From assembly GCF_015240255.1 (NCBI RefSeq), contig NZ_CP061205.1:1695501-1759500 (forward strand): a stretch of 64,000 nt of DNA, given 5' to 3'. The DNA is from Kordiimonas pumila (GTDB lineage: Bacteria; Pseudomonadota; Alphaproteobacteria; Sphingomonadales; Kordiimonadaceae). The notes under the pieces are model-generated. The model had not been told where the DNA came from. It saw only the letters and a list, made by a program, of their open reading frames with translations, and made no database searches. Positions 24,218 through 33,839 of the stretch are shown piece by piece (position 1 is the stretch's first letter; each line of letters begins with the position of its first letter). Made by a program: the position numbers and the translations under genes.

Positions 24218-25777
24218 ATGAGATCAATAATACCAAGCTGCATAAGGATATGTTCTATTTATGGTTTTGCGTTGCTGGGCCTTGCAGCCTGTGGCGAAAG
24301 TCAGGACAGGGCACCTACGCCAACAAGTTTTTTAATAGAGAATGCCAGTGTTATTGACGGCACAGGCTCTGCTGCACACCGTATAAGTGTTCGCGTTGAT
24401 GGGGAGCAAATTATTGCTGTTGGTGATTTGAACGCTATGGCTGGCGAACGAATTATTGATGCATCTGGGCTTGTTTTGGCTCCAGGCTTTATTGATACCC
24501 ATAATCACCACGACTGGTCCATGAAAGAAGACCCAACACTTTTGCCTGCGGTGAGCCAAGGGATAACCACCATCATTGTTGGACAGGATGGTAGCTCAAG
24601 CGTGCCAATTTCATCTATGTATGCTTTTTTGGAAAAGTCGCCGGTTGCCCTGAATTACGCTTCTTATGTTGGGCATAACACTGTGCGTGAGCAGGTTATG
24701 GGCGATGATAACAAACGCCCGGCAACACAGGCTGAAATTGAGCAAATGGCAGACCTTGTAAGAAGGGATATAACTGCAGGGGCACTGGGGCTTTCCTCTG
24801 GGCTTGAATATGACCCGGGCATATATTCCTCAACAGGGGAAGTACTGACACTGGCTAAAGCTGCTGCAAGCCTTGGTGGCCGCTATATTAGCCATATGAG
24901 AAGTGAAGACCGTGCCATATGGCCTGCGGTGGAAGAGCTCATCGAGATTGGCCGCGAAACCGGCATGCCTGTGCAGGTGTCACATATCAAGCTTGCCATG
25001 CGTAGCCTGTGGGGTAAGGCAGACGACATGATTGCCTTGCTGGATGCGGCGCGCGCTGAGGGTATTGATGTCACAGCGGATATTTATCCCTATGATTACT
25101 GGGCTTCAAGCTTGGAGGTTCTGTTGCCGAATAGAGATTTTGAAAACAGGGCAGATTTTGAATTTGCACTCAGTGAACTGGTGCAACCTGATGATTATTA
25201 CTTGATACAGTTTGCCCCCGCCCCAACCCTTGTTGGCAAAAGCATGGGTGAGATTGCACGAGCGCGCGGCGAAGACCCTATTGATACGTATATGGCCCTT
25301 TTAAAAGAAGTGCATGCGTGGGAAAAAGCGAACCCAGAATCCGGTATGGAAACCGAAGGTGTGATGGGGCGCAGTATGCGTACAGACGATGTGAAAAAGC
25401 TTATGCTATGGCCTCATACTAATATATGCAGTGATGGCACTTATGAAGGCCATCCTAGAGGATACGGCACATATCCCCGCATTTTGGGGCGCTTTGTACG
25501 TGACGAGCATGTAATGCCACTGGAAGTGGCTATCCATAAAATGACAGGGCTTGCTGCAAGCCATATGGGTATTACTGACCGAGGCTTGATTAAGGAAGGC
25601 TATAAAGCTGATCTAGTGCTGTTTGATGCGGACACTATTATTGATAATGCTACAATCGCTGAAGCCACAAAGCTTTCTACTGGTATTCAGAATGTTTGGG
25701 TAAATGGTACGCTTGTTTACAATACAGGTAATGCAACAGGCGAATATCCTGGTCAGATTATTAGGTATGTGCCTTAA
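24218..25777 (+). CDS. Lipoprotein D-aminoacylase / N-acyl-D-amino-acid deacylase family
   Basis: This 519-residue amidohydrolase of the D-aminoacylase family hydrolyses N-acyl-D-amino acids or related amides. The N-terminus is a lipoprotein signal with lipobox LAAC at Cys25, so it is membrane-anchored, unlike typical cytoplasmic members. Metal site: FIDTHNHHDW near residue 93, later QVSHIKLA, and SDGTYEGHPRGYGT near residue 406, the segment typical of the family. Early motifs ENASVIDGTG and APGFIDTH belong to the small beta-sandwich domain. The cyclophilin gene follows after 27 nt. Confidence 0.9.
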   Translation: MRSIIPSCIRICSIYGFALLGLAACGESQDRAPTPTSFLIENASVIDGTGSAAHRISVRVDGEQIIAVGDLNAMAGERIIDASGLVLAPGFIDTHNHHDWSMKEDPTLLPAVSQGITTIIVGQDGSSSVPISSMYAFLEKSPVALNYASYVGHNTVREQVMGDDNKRPATQAEIEQMADLVRRDITAGALGLSSGLEYDPGIYSSTGEVLTLAKAAASLGGRYISHMRSEDRAIWPAVEELIEIGRETGMPVQVSHIKLAMRSLWGKADDMIALLDAARAEGIDVTADIYPYDYWASSLEVLLPNRDFENRADFEFALSELVQPDDYYLIQFAPAPTLVGKSMGEIARARGEDPIDTYMALLKEVHAWEKANPESGMETEGVMGRSMRTDDVKKLMLWPHTNICSDGTYEGHPRGYGTYPRILGRFVRDEHVMPLEVAIHKMTGLAASHMGITDRGLIKEGYKADLVLFDADTIIDNATIAEATKLSTGIQNVWVNGTLVYNTGNATGEYPGQIIRYVP

Positions 25778-25804
25778 TAATAAGGCTATATACCGAGGCT
25801 TTTT

Positions 25805-26434
25805 ATGAAGAAAATAGTAAAGGTGGTATTTATTCTGTTGTGCTGGAGTAGTATAGCGCCTGTCGCTGTCGCGGCGCATGACATAGATGCTCCACCTGTT
25901 ACTGTAGCGCTCGAAACCGAGCTTGGCTCTATTGTTATAGAGGTTTACCGAGGTAAAGCGCCGTTATCAGCGGGTGATTTTTTGAAATATGTTGATACCG
26001 GCCTTTTGAACGGCGCAGGCTTTTACCGTGTGGTTCGCGCGGATAATGATAACGGCAATCCAAAAATTGAGGTTATTCAGGGCGGCCTTCTGGATGAAAC
26101 CAAAGGGCTTGGTTCTGTTGCACATGAAAGTACCGAATTAACAGGCCTAAAGCATGTTGCAGGCGCCGTGTCTTTGGCGCGTGACACTGTTGGAACTGGC
26201 TCAGCCGTAGCTTTCTTTATCTGCGTCACTGATCAGCCCTCTCTTGATTATGGTGGTAAACGCAACCCGGATGGCCAAGGTTATGCTGTGTTTGGGCAGG
26301 TGACAATCGGTATGGATGTTGTTCGTGCAATTCAGGCTTTACCCGCCAATGCTTCCATAGATGATGCGTATGTTAAAGGGCAAATTTTAGAAAACCCGCT
26401 ACTGATTTTAAACGCCACAACGCTCACACAGTAA
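25805..26434 (+). CDS. Periplasmic cyclophilin-type peptidyl-prolyl isomerase
   Basis: This 209-residue cyclophilin has a signal peptide (about 1-22, ending AVAAH), placing it in the periplasm. The catalytic fold begins at VTVALETELGSIVIEVY; the usual core FYRVV, VIQGG, GAVSLAR and AFFICV segments are present, with later Asp/Gly-rich YAVFGQVTIGMDVV. It catalyses proline cis-trans isomerisation during folding. It follows the lipoprotein deacylase by 27 nt and is probably cotranscribed, perhaps assisting that enzyme's folding, which is inference. Confidence 0.9.
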   Translation: MKKIVKVVFILLCWSSIAPVAVAAHDIDAPPVTVALETELGSIVIEVYRGKAPLSAGDFLKYVDTGLLNGAGFYRVVRADNDNGNPKIEVIQGGLLDETKGLGSVAHESTELTGLKHVAGAVSLARDTVGTGSAVAFFICVTDQPSLDYGGKRNPDGQGYAVFGQVTIGMDVVRAIQALPANASIDDAYVKGQILENPLLILNATTLTQ

Positions 26435-26635
26435 AGCAGGCAGTGTAGCTGAAACAGGACTTCAGGCTTTTGCAAGCTTAAGTATATCGTAAAATATACA
26501 CCAAATTTCCAGACAGGCCTTGCAGGCTCTGAACATCATTGTATGGTGGAAATGACTATATTGCTATTCTGGCAAGGGCCAGTGTTCCTTATGCCTGAAC
26601 ATAACGATCAAGCTTTCAAAAAGTAACGAGGCCCT

Positions 26636-27886
26636 ATGACCTTACGATCCACTGTTATTGGAATATCTGCTCTATTAACGGGAGCGGGTGCCCTTCATAT
26701 GGGCATGAGCCTTCAAGGGACGCTTGTTGGGGTGCGGGCCGGGATTGAGAATTTCCCTGCAATTCTGATTGGCCTCATTATGTCAGGCTATTATGCGGGC
26801 TTTGTTGCAGGCAGCGTTTATGCCCCCAAAATAGTGAACAAGGTTGGCCATATCAGAACATTCTCTGCTTTTGCATCTTTGGCATCTGCTGCGGCTCTTT
26901 GCCATTCAGTTTTTGTAGACCCTGTGAGCTGGCTGGTTTTCAGGGCACTCGCGGGTTTTTGTTTTGCGGTATTAAGCTTGGTAACGGAAAGCTGGCTTAA
27001 TGAACGATCAAGCAACCTTAATAGAGGTACGGTGCTGGCTGTTTATTTTATGGTGGTGTTGATGTCAGCCGCCTTGGGGCAGATCTTTCTTATCTTTGCA
27101 TCACCAGCAGGCTACGATCTATTCATCTTGATTTCTGTGATTATTTCAATAGCGCTTGTTCCTATTGCTTTAACATCTATGCCAACACCGGCGGTGAGCG
27201 AGCCGCACCGTATGTCACTTGCTAAATTGTATAAGACGTCTCCTGTGGGGGTTGTTGGCTGCTGCGGGGCCGGCTTGGTATCGGGTTCATACGGCGCTCT
27301 CGGTGCCGTTTTTGCGCAGGCAAAAGGTTTGGCGACAACTGAGATTGCGATCTTTATGTTCTTGCTCGTTGCGGGCGGCGCAGTGGCGCAGTGGCCTCTG
27401 GGGCGGCTTTCAGATAGAATGGACCGGCGCTATGTTTTGGTGGGATTAACCATTACAGCTACCATACTGGGCGTTGCAGTTTGGGTTGATGTGCTGCAGG
27501 GAATATTGTGGTTATATACCTTTGGTGCTTTAATGGGAGCGATGCTTTTATCGATGTACGGTGTGGCTATCGCCCATGCAAATGACTTTTTAGAACCTCA
27601 TGAATTTGTACCAGCCAGTGCTTCTCTCTTACTTATTTACGGGTTGGGTGCCATTTTAGGGCCGATCATTGCGGCTGCCATAATGGGGTGGATAGGGCCA
27701 AACGGTCTGTTTATATATTTAGCCGTATTTTCTGGCATAGTAGCCTTGTTTACAATTTACAGAATGACGCAAAGATCTGTTGTGCCTAGCGACGATTCTA
27801 CAGACTTTGTTTTGGCGCAAGGTATTAGTCCGGTTGCTTTTGAACTTGATCCAAGAGCAGAGGCTGATGATGAAGCATCAGCGTAA
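26636..27886 (+). CDS. MFS transporter, YcaD-like
   Basis: This 416-residue major-facilitator carrier has twelve predicted membrane segments and the loop motif PLGRLSDRMDRR between TM8 and TM9. The N-terminal half (GMSLQGTLVGVRAG...LIMSGYYAGFVAGS; LVTESWLNERSS) is that of YcaD-type carriers whose substrates are unknown. GAGG stands just before the ATG. A C-terminal cytoplasmic tail of about 35 acidic residues ends the protein. It follows the deacylase-cyclophilin genes after 200 bp and may carry their products. Confidence 0.85.
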   Translation: MTLRSTVIGISALLTGAGALHMGMSLQGTLVGVRAGIENFPAILIGLIMSGYYAGFVAGSVYAPKIVNKVGHIRTFSAFASLASAAALCHSVFVDPVSWLVFRALAGFCFAVLSLVTESWLNERSSNLNRGTVLAVYFMVVLMSAALGQIFLIFASPAGYDLFILISVIISIALVPIALTSMPTPAVSEPHRMSLAKLYKTSPVGVVGCCGAGLVSGSYGALGAVFAQAKGLATTEIAIFMFLLVAGGAVAQWPLGRLSDRMDRRYVLVGLTITATILGVAVWVDVLQGILWLYTFGALMGAMLLSMYGVAIAHANDFLEPHEFVPASASLLLIYGLGAILGPIIAAAIMGWIGPNGLFIYLAVFSGIVALFTIYRMTQRSVVPSDDSTDFVLAQGISPVAFELDPRAEADDEASA

Positions 27887-27977
27887 GTGCAGCTTAATTT
27901 TATAGAGTATATAATGCTTTGTTAATATCTGCGACTTATATCATACTATTATGGGGTGCGGTTAAGGTGAGTGGTTA

Positions 27978-29999
27978 TTGGTAAGGTCGACTGTAGCTGA
28001 GAGCATGCGGGTGAAAACTGTAAATTTTGCTAAACGCGCCTTTTTTGTCTTTTCCTTTTTCGGGATTATTGGCCTTAGTATAACGTATGGGCTTTTTGAG
28101 GCTGAAAAGCAGGAAACCCTTGCAAAGGCAACAGATAGCCTTGCTCAATACCGGGGTGCTTTAGAGCGGGAGCTGGCGCAAGACCTAGCTCTTACGGCTA
28201 GCATGAAATCTTATATTGCAGTTCACCCCCAACTGGACCAAATAGAGTTTTCACATTTTGCGCAGCAACTTTTAATTCAGAAAAACCATATCAGGAATAT
28301 AGGTGCAGCAAAGGATATGGTCATTAGCCATATTTACCCCCTTGAAGGTAATGAAAAAGCACTTGGATTTTCCTATAAAACGTCAGCCAAACAATATGAG
28401 GCCGTGCAAAAAGCCGTCGACGAAGACACCATCGTTCTAGCAGGCCCCTTGACACTTGTTCAGGGTGGTTCAGGCCTTATTGCAAGGCAGCCTGTAGTGT
28501 TGACTGATGATGGTACTATATGGGGTGTTGTTTCTGTTGTGATAAATTCTGATGATTTATTCGCAAGTGTTACAGACGCTGCAAAAGGGTTGGATATCGC
28601 CATCCGAGGTAAAGATGCTGCGGGCGAAGCCGGCGAAATCATTCTGGGGGAGCAGGCTGTTTTTGATGACCCTGTGTCCGTGAATGCAAGAGTGGCATTG
28701 CCTTACGGTAGCTGGTATATTGCTGCTCGATTAGTGAACCCACCTTCTTACACAGTGTTTCATTTTGCCCTTATTCTAACGATTGCTGTTTTGTGCGCGT
28801 TAACTATTCTCGTTATACAGCGGCAGTTGGTTTATGATAAGCGGCTGGTTAAAGAAAAGCAGATTGCGGAACAGGCCAATACAGCCAAATCTCGCTTTTT
28901 AGCGCATATGTCTCATGAAATACGCACCCCGATGAACGGTGTGATCGGTGTTATTCAGTTATTGCAGGATGAGACACTAACTGCTGATCAGAAGTATCTG
29001 GTTGAGACGGCAAAATACTCTGCAGAAAACCTACTGAATGTTATTAATGATATCCTGGATTTCTCAAAAATTGAAGCACAGCAGTTAAAGCTGGAAACTG
29101 CGCCGTTTAAATTGCGTGATGTCGTGGAATATGTGCGCCGTAATATCACCCCTCTTGCGCAGGCAAAGAATGTTGGTTTTGAAGTTGTTGGTGTAGCAGA
29201 AATTTATCAGTACTGGGTGGGGGACCAAACCAGACTTGGTCAGATATTGTTAAATTTAGCAAGCAACGCGGTTAAGTTTACGGAACATGGGCATGTTTCA
29301 CTAAAATTCACCTCGATAGTAAGAGATGATGCCTACTTTTTGGAGTGCGATGTAACAGATACTGGTATTGGAATGAATGACGTTGAGCTTAGTAGGATTT
29401 TTAAATCCTTCTCGCAGGCTGACACATCTGTAAATCGTAGATTTGGTGGTACAGGATTAGGGTTATTCATTACCAAAACGCTTGTTGAGATGATGGGGGG
29501 CACTATCTCTGTTAGGAGTAAGGCTGGGGAAGGCTCTGTCTTTACTGTTTCTGTACCTCTCGAAAAAGCTAATGACACAAATGAAGAAGTAGCGATTACT
29601 TTTAATGGTAGCTCATTACCGTCTATGAAAGGCGTTGTCATTTTGCTGGCAGAAGATGTAGACCTCAATGCTATTCTGTTTCAGCGGATGATGGCAAAAA
29701 CTGAGGCAACTATTCTAAGGGCTGTGAACGGTAAGGAAGCTCTGGATATATTTGAAGATGCAAAGCCTGACATAATCTTTATGGACATTCAAATGCCAGC
29801 AATGGACGGTATGACGGCAACGCAACTTATTCGGCATCAGGATCCTCACATTCCTATTATTGCCTTAACCGCGAATGTTATTAGTGATGATGTGCAGTCC
29901 TATTATGAAAATGGCTTTACGAAAATCCTTTCAAAGCCCATGAAAATGTCTGAACTGTTCGTGATTTTGGCAGATTTTATGGCCTCAAGAAACAGGTAA
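27978..29999 (+). CDS. Hybrid sensor histidine kinase with extracytoplasmic sensor
   Basis: This 673-residue hybrid kinase has TM1 (about 21-40), an extracytoplasmic domain of about 220 residues resembling CHASE (ALGFSYKTS...[15 protein letters not shown]), TM2 (about 258-280), HisKA with phospho-acceptor His313 in [12 protein letters not shown], HATPase with N box ([13 protein letters not shown]), G1 (DTGIGM) and G2 (GGTGLGL), and a receiver domain with Asp603 in FMDIQMP. The TTG at 27978 stands 6 nt after AAGGTGAG; ATG 28005 is an alternative. No output regulator is adjacent, so the partner is elsewhere. Confidence 0.92.
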   Translation: MVRSTVAESMRVKTVNFAKRAFFVFSFFGIIGLSITYGLFEAEKQETLAKATDSLAQYRGALERELAQDLALTASMKSYIAVHPQLDQIEFSHFAQQLLIQKNHIRNIGAAKDMVISHIYPLEGNEKALGFSYKTSAKQYEAVQKAVDEDTIVLAGPLTLVQGGSGLIARQPVVLTDDGTIWGVVSVVINSDDLFASVTDAAKGLDIAIRGKDAAGEAGEIILGEQAVFDDPVSVNARVALPYGSWYIAARLVNPPSYTVFHFALILTIAVLCALTILVIQRQLVYDKRLVKEKQIAEQANTAKSRFLAHMSHEIRTPMNGVIGVIQLLQDETLTADQKYLVETAKYSAENLLNVINDILDFSKIEAQQLKLETAPFKLRDVVEYVRRNITPLAQAKNVGFEVVGVAEIYQYWVGDQTRLGQILLNLASNAVKFTEHGHVSLKFTSIVRDDAYFLECDVTDTGIGMNDVELSRIFKSFSQADTSVNRRFGGTGLGLFITKTLVEMMGGTISVRSKAGEGSVFTVSVPLEKANDTNEEVAITFNGSSLPSMKGVVILLAEDVDLNAILFQRMMAKTEATILRAVNGKEALDIFEDAKPDIIFMDIQMPAMDGMTATQLIRHQDPHIPIIALTANVISDDVQSYYENGFTKILSKPMKMSELFVILADFMASRNR

Positions 30000-30138
30000 A
30001 CCTCTTCTTTTTTGCTTCGTTAGTAATTTGCTAAGATGTAAATGATATCAATTGTTTACAGCATTTAATTTTATTCTGGATAAGGATGAGTGCTGCGCGG
30101 CCTTGTGTCAAACCCGATAGTCTAGAGGAGGCGTTATC

Positions 30139-30912
30139 ATGAGCTCTATACGGTATAGGCTGTGCATCATTACTGTTCTCTGGATTACGGTGACTTTGTC
30201 ATCTTCTGTCCGTGCCGATGATAAATTTCTGCTATTTGCTAATAACAGTATCAGCCTTTTAACCGGGCAAGGTTTCAAATTACCGGGCGATAAAGTGTCT
30301 ACGCTCACGCTTGAACATGCTAGTGGTTGGGCATGGGGTGATGTGTATGGCTTTTTGGATGTGCTCGAATTTCATTCTAACCCTAATCAGGATAGTAGTT
30401 GGTACGGGGAGGTTTCCCCCCGGTTCAGTCTTGGCAAGCTTGCTGGGTTGAAATTTGGCAATGGTTTGGTAAAGGATGTTCTTGTTTCCACAACGTGGGA
30501 ACGCGGTAAAAACGGCGTTGAGGCGCTGCTTATAGGCGCGGCAGTTGATCTCAATATTAGTGGTTTTAAATATTTCAAAACAAATTTGTATGCCCACCAT
30601 AAAGGCAGTTTTGATGTTGGCGCAGATGACATGCAAATTACCATTTCATGGGCGCGGCCTTTTACTGTGGGGGCGCAAAAATTCCTGCTTGATGGTTTTT
30701 TAGATTATGAGTTTGGCCTTGGGTCTGCAGTTCCAAACCTGCATCTTGTACCGCAGGTAAAGTGGGATATGGGGGCAACATGGGGTGCGCCCGGAAGGTT
30801 TTATCTGGGAACGGAAATTGATATTTGGCGAAATCAGTTTGGTGTGAGAGATAGCGAAACTATGGAAACAAACCAACTTGCAGCCAGTTTGTTGTTAAAG
30901 GCCACTTTTTGA
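30139..30912 (+). CDS. Tsx-like nucleoside channel outer-membrane protein
   Basis: This 257-residue outer-membrane beta-barrel has a signal peptide (about 1-26, ending VRADD) and a terminal phenylalanine. Segments such as TLEHASGWAWGDVYGFLD, the Arg/Phe-containing PRFSLGKLAG and ending LLLKATF fit the Tsx (nucleoside-specific channel) superfamily. A very good ribosome site, GAGGAGG, precedes the ATG. Whether nucleosides are the substrate is uncertain, since many distant members are uncharacterised. Confidence 0.82.
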   Translation: MSSIRYRLCIITVLWITVTLSSSVRADDKFLLFANNSISLLTGQGFKLPGDKVSTLTLEHASGWAWGDVYGFLDVLEFHSNPNQDSSWYGEVSPRFSLGKLAGLKFGNGLVKDVLVSTTWERGKNGVEALLIGAAVDLNISGFKYFKTNLYAHHKGSFDVGADDMQITISWARPFTVGAQKFLLDGFLDYEFGLGSAVPNLHLVPQVKWDMGATWGAPGRFYLGTEIDIWRNQFGVRDSETMETNQLAASLLLKATF

Positions 30913-30985
30913 CGAAAAGTTTGTTGCTGCTGGCGCGGCTGCCTTTATAACGGGGCTGGTTTGTCACTAGGTTGTGTTGTTTTCT

Positions 30986-31648
30986 ATGAAACAGAATTCC
31001 CGAAATATTGAGAGTAACCAGTCAGGCCCGCATGACAGGTTGGTGGAAACTGTCAAAAAGCATTTGGCTCATACTTTTCAAAAACCGATTGCAGACCATA
31101 CGCAGGTTGTTTTTGATACACTTGAACAACAGTTGGCGGGTGATAGCCGCAGCCTGATACTGGATGCCTGCTGCGGTGTGGGCGATAGCAGCCGGCACTT
31201 AGCGACGAATTATCCTGATCATTTGGTTATTGGTATTGATAAATCCAACCATAGGCTAAGCCGCGAGCGTGACGGCCTGCCTCCTGAGAACCTTATACTG
31301 GTACGGGCTGATCTGAACGATTTTTACCGGCTAGCACATAAGGCAGGCTGGAAGCCTGCTCGGCATTATATCCTGTATCCTAACCCTTGGCCAAAGTCGG
31401 TTCATTTAGGGCGGCGCTGGCACGGCGCGCCTGTGTTTCCATCTATTATTGGCCTTGGGGGGCACTTTGAAATGCGCTCAAACTGGAAACTGTATCTGGA
31501 AGAGTTTCAAATAGCCCTTACCGTTGCGGGGTATAATAGCACGCTTACCCTTTATAACCCTGATGGTTTGTATCTGACGCCGTTTGAGAAAAAATATCAT
31601 GAGAGTGGCCAGATGCTGTGGCGTCTTGAAGCATTTCTCTCAAATTAA
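30986..31648 (+). CDS. TrmB-like SAM-dependent methyltransferase
   Basis: This 220-residue Rossmann methyltransferase resembles tRNA (guanine-N7) methyltransferase TrmB. Motif I is LDACCGVGDSSRHLA, a variant of the TrmB form; the diagnostic NPWPKSVHLGRRW and the C-terminal TPFEKKYHESG echo TrmB's catalytic PWPK and TxFE motifs. The altered motif I suggests a paralogous TrmB-like enzyme rather than the housekeeping one. I use ATG 30986; GTG 30974 is four codons earlier. It is followed by a small hairpin. Confidence 0.75.
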   Translation: MKQNSRNIESNQSGPHDRLVETVKKHLAHTFQKPIADHTQVVFDTLEQQLAGDSRSLILDACCGVGDSSRHLATNYPDHLVIGIDKSNHRLSRERDGLPPENLILVRADLNDFYRLAHKAGWKPARHYILYPNPWPKSVHLGRRWHGAPVFPSIIGLGGHFEMRSNWKLYLEEFQIALTVAGYNSTLTLYNPDGLYLTPFEKKYHESGQMLWRLEAFLSN

Positions 31649-31657
31649 GGGTGTCAT

Positions 31658-31680
31658 TTTCAAAGAATGGCTCTTTGAAA
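31658..31680 (+). terminator. AT-rich hairpin after the TrmB-like gene
   Basis: TTTCAAAGA and TCTTTGAAA form a perfect 9-bp stem with a 5-nt loop, 10 nt after the stop codon; GCAATTTTGC follows. It is weak as an intrinsic terminator but well placed. Confidence 0.4.
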
Positions 31681-31755
31681 GCAATTTTGCTTGTCGTGTG
31701 CTGTAATCAATATACTTCATAGTGAATGAAAATATGTGAAATGGGGAAATGTGTT

Positions 31756-32514
31756 ATGACAGACTTGATTAAAACGGAAACCAAGGATCGTATTCTGGTC
31801 ATTACATTAAACCGGCCAGATAAAAAAAACGCTCTGACACATGCAATGTATACGGCAATCGCAGATGCTTTAGCTGCTGCACGGGAAGATGAAAATACCC
31901 GCGTTATTGTTTTTCAAGCGAACGGGGATGCCTTCACTGCCGGGAATGACTTAATCGATTTTCAAAAAGCAGGTGGTTTGGAGGGTGCACAGCCTGTATT
32001 GCGGTTTTTGAACGAATTATTGATCTCTGAAAAGCCAATTATCGCAGCCGTAAACGGTATTGCGGTTGGGGTTGGCCTTACCATGCTGTTGCACTGCGAT
32101 CTGGTTTATATGGCTAAGGGTGCTGAGTTGCAGGCCCCGTTTGTCGATTTGGCACTTGTGCCGGAAGCGGCGTCATCGCTGTTGTTACCAGCAAGAATTG
32201 GGCATGTCCGTTCAGCAGAAGTCTTTATGCTAGGAAAGCGTGTATCCGCAGAGGAAGCATGCGCATGGGGCCTTGCAAATACTGTATGTGCTCCAGAAAA
32301 GCTAGAGGCAGTTGCTTATAAGGCTGCGCTGGCTTTATCGAAAAAAGCACCAAAATCTGTACAAACCGCCAAGCGCCTCATGCGCGGTGATAAAAGTGTT
32401 ATCGAGGCACGCATGCAGGAAGAAAGTAGGTATTTTTCTGATCAATTGAAATCAGCGGAATTTGCGGAAGCGGTTACGGCTTTCCTGCAAAAGCGGGCTC
32501 CTGATTTTCAATAA
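31756..32514 (+). CDS. Enoyl-CoA hydratase/isomerase-family protein, ECI2-like active site
   Basis: This 252-residue crotonase-fold protein has oxyanion-hole segments FTAGNDLIDF (residues 60-69) and NGIAVGVGLT. The usual first hydratase glutamate (in xPE before the loop) is replaced by Phe129, while Glu137 in LVPEAASS sits where delta3,delta2-enoyl-CoA isomerases of the ECI2 type have their single catalytic glutamate. An isomerase acting on unsaturated fatty acids is therefore more likely than a hydratase. ATG 31756 follows GGGGAAA; an upstream ATG at 31726 is less likely. Confidence 0.85.
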   Translation: MTDLIKTETKDRILVITLNRPDKKNALTHAMYTAIADALAAAREDENTRVIVFQANGDAFTAGNDLIDFQKAGGLEGAQPVLRFLNELLISEKPIIAAVNGIAVGVGLTMLLHCDLVYMAKGAELQAPFVDLALVPEAASSLLLPARIGHVRSAEVFMLGKRVSAEEACAWGLANTVCAPEKLEAVAYKAALALSKKAPKSVQTAKRLMRGDKSVIEARMQEESRYFSDQLKSAEFAEAVTAFLQKRAPDFQ

Positions 32515-32613
32515 ACCAGGTAGTATTTCAATATAATATTATACCCGCCAGCTTGAAGCTGCTAGAGCTATCCTGTATGCAAAAATACAGTATTTGCTCT
32601 GGTGGATAAATGT

Positions 32614-33837
32614 ATGACAAATGATAAAAACGCCGGGCTAGCCGCTAGACCTCATTGGATAAGCCCTGAAATGTGCCTTATTTTAATGGCTGGGGGTGCT
32701 CCTTTTGCGTATTCTATCTGGTCGGCATTATTGAATAATTTTGCCGTAGAGGCAGCGGGCTTTACCGGGCGTGAGATAGGTATCTTGCAAAGTCTGAGAG
32801 AAATTCCCGGCTTTTTATCCTTCACGGCGGTTTTTATACTGCTGGCTCTTAGAGAGCAGCATTTTGCGATCTTGTCGCTTGCTGTTTTAGGCTTGGGCGT
32901 TGCTGTAACTGGGTTTTTCCCCAGTGTTTACGGCTTGTATTTCACAACGGTTTTAATGTCGATTGGCTTTCATTATTATGAAACGGCACAGATGTCGCTT
33001 TCTTTGCAGTGGATACCGAAAGCAACGGCCCCGCGTGTCATGGGGCTGCAAATGACAGCAAAATCAATCTCATCCATTGTTGCTTATGGCTTTATCTGGT
33101 TATGTCTTGAACTTGCTGGTGTGCAATACGCATGGCTTTTTGCCATTGGCGGCGGTGTGACGGTTGGTCTTGCCGTTTTTATATGGCTTGCCTTCCCAAA
33201 ATTTGAGCACGGCGAACCGCAGATACGCAAGCCTGTGCTGCGCAAGCGGTACTGGCTATATTATGCCCTTACCTTTATGGGGGGTGCGAGACGCCAGATT
33301 TTTGTGGTTTTTGCAGGCTTTCTGCTGGTTACCAAGTTTAACTTTACCGCAGCTGAAGTAAGTGCGCTTTATCTAGTCAACCACCTTGCTACCAGCTTTT
33401 TTGCACCGCTTTTAGGGCGCTGGATAATTCGCTTTGGTGAACGCAATGCTCTTGTGATTGAGTATATTGGCTTGATCGCTGTGTTCTTGGGATACGCTTA
33501 TACAGAAAGTGTTGTGGTTGCATCATGCCTTTATGTGCTCGATCATGTGTTTTTTGCCTTTGCTATTGCCCAGAAAAGCTATTTACAAAAAATTGCTGAT
33601 CCCCGCGATATAGCATCTACCAGTAGTGTTAGCTTTTCTATTAACCACATTGCTGCGGTTCTTATTCCGTGGCTTTTTGGGGCTTATCTGTGGACCAAGT
33701 CGCCAGCACTGGTTTTTGTTGCGGGAGCTATTATGGCGTTTATCTCTCTCCTTTTGGCGCTTTTTGTTCCGCGCCAGCCAGAACCCGGCCGCGAGGTGGC
33801 TTTTATGCATGCTGCAACACCAATGGCGGCTGAATAG
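32614..33837 (+). CDS. MFS transporter
   Basis: This 407-residue major-facilitator protein has about twelve hydrophobic segments, starting near residue 18 after a soluble N-terminus. Its subfamily is not obvious to me. GGTGG lies 8 nt before ATG 32614; GTG 32602 is less likely. It ends 2 nt before the amgK-like kinase, so the two are probably cotranscribed, and a cell-wall sugar or related substrate is conceivable. Confidence 0.82.
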   Translation: MTNDKNAGLAARPHWISPEMCLILMAGGAPFAYSIWSALLNNFAVEAAGFTGREIGILQSLREIPGFLSFTAVFILLALREQHFAILSLAVLGLGVAVTGFFPSVYGLYFTTVLMSIGFHYYETAQMSLSLQWIPKATAPRVMGLQMTAKSISSIVAYGFIWLCLELAGVQYAWLFAIGGGVTVGLAVFIWLAFPKFEHGEPQIRKPVLRKRYWLYYALTFMGGARRQIFVVFAGFLLVTKFNFTAAEVSALYLVNHLATSFFAPLLGRWIIRFGERNALVIEYIGLIAVFLGYAYTESVVVASCLYVLDHVFFAFAIAQKSYLQKIADPRDIASTSSVSFSINHIAAVLIPWLFGAYLWTKSPALVFVAGAIMAFISLLLALFVPRQPEPGREVAFMHAATPMAAE

Positions 33838-33839
33838 AC

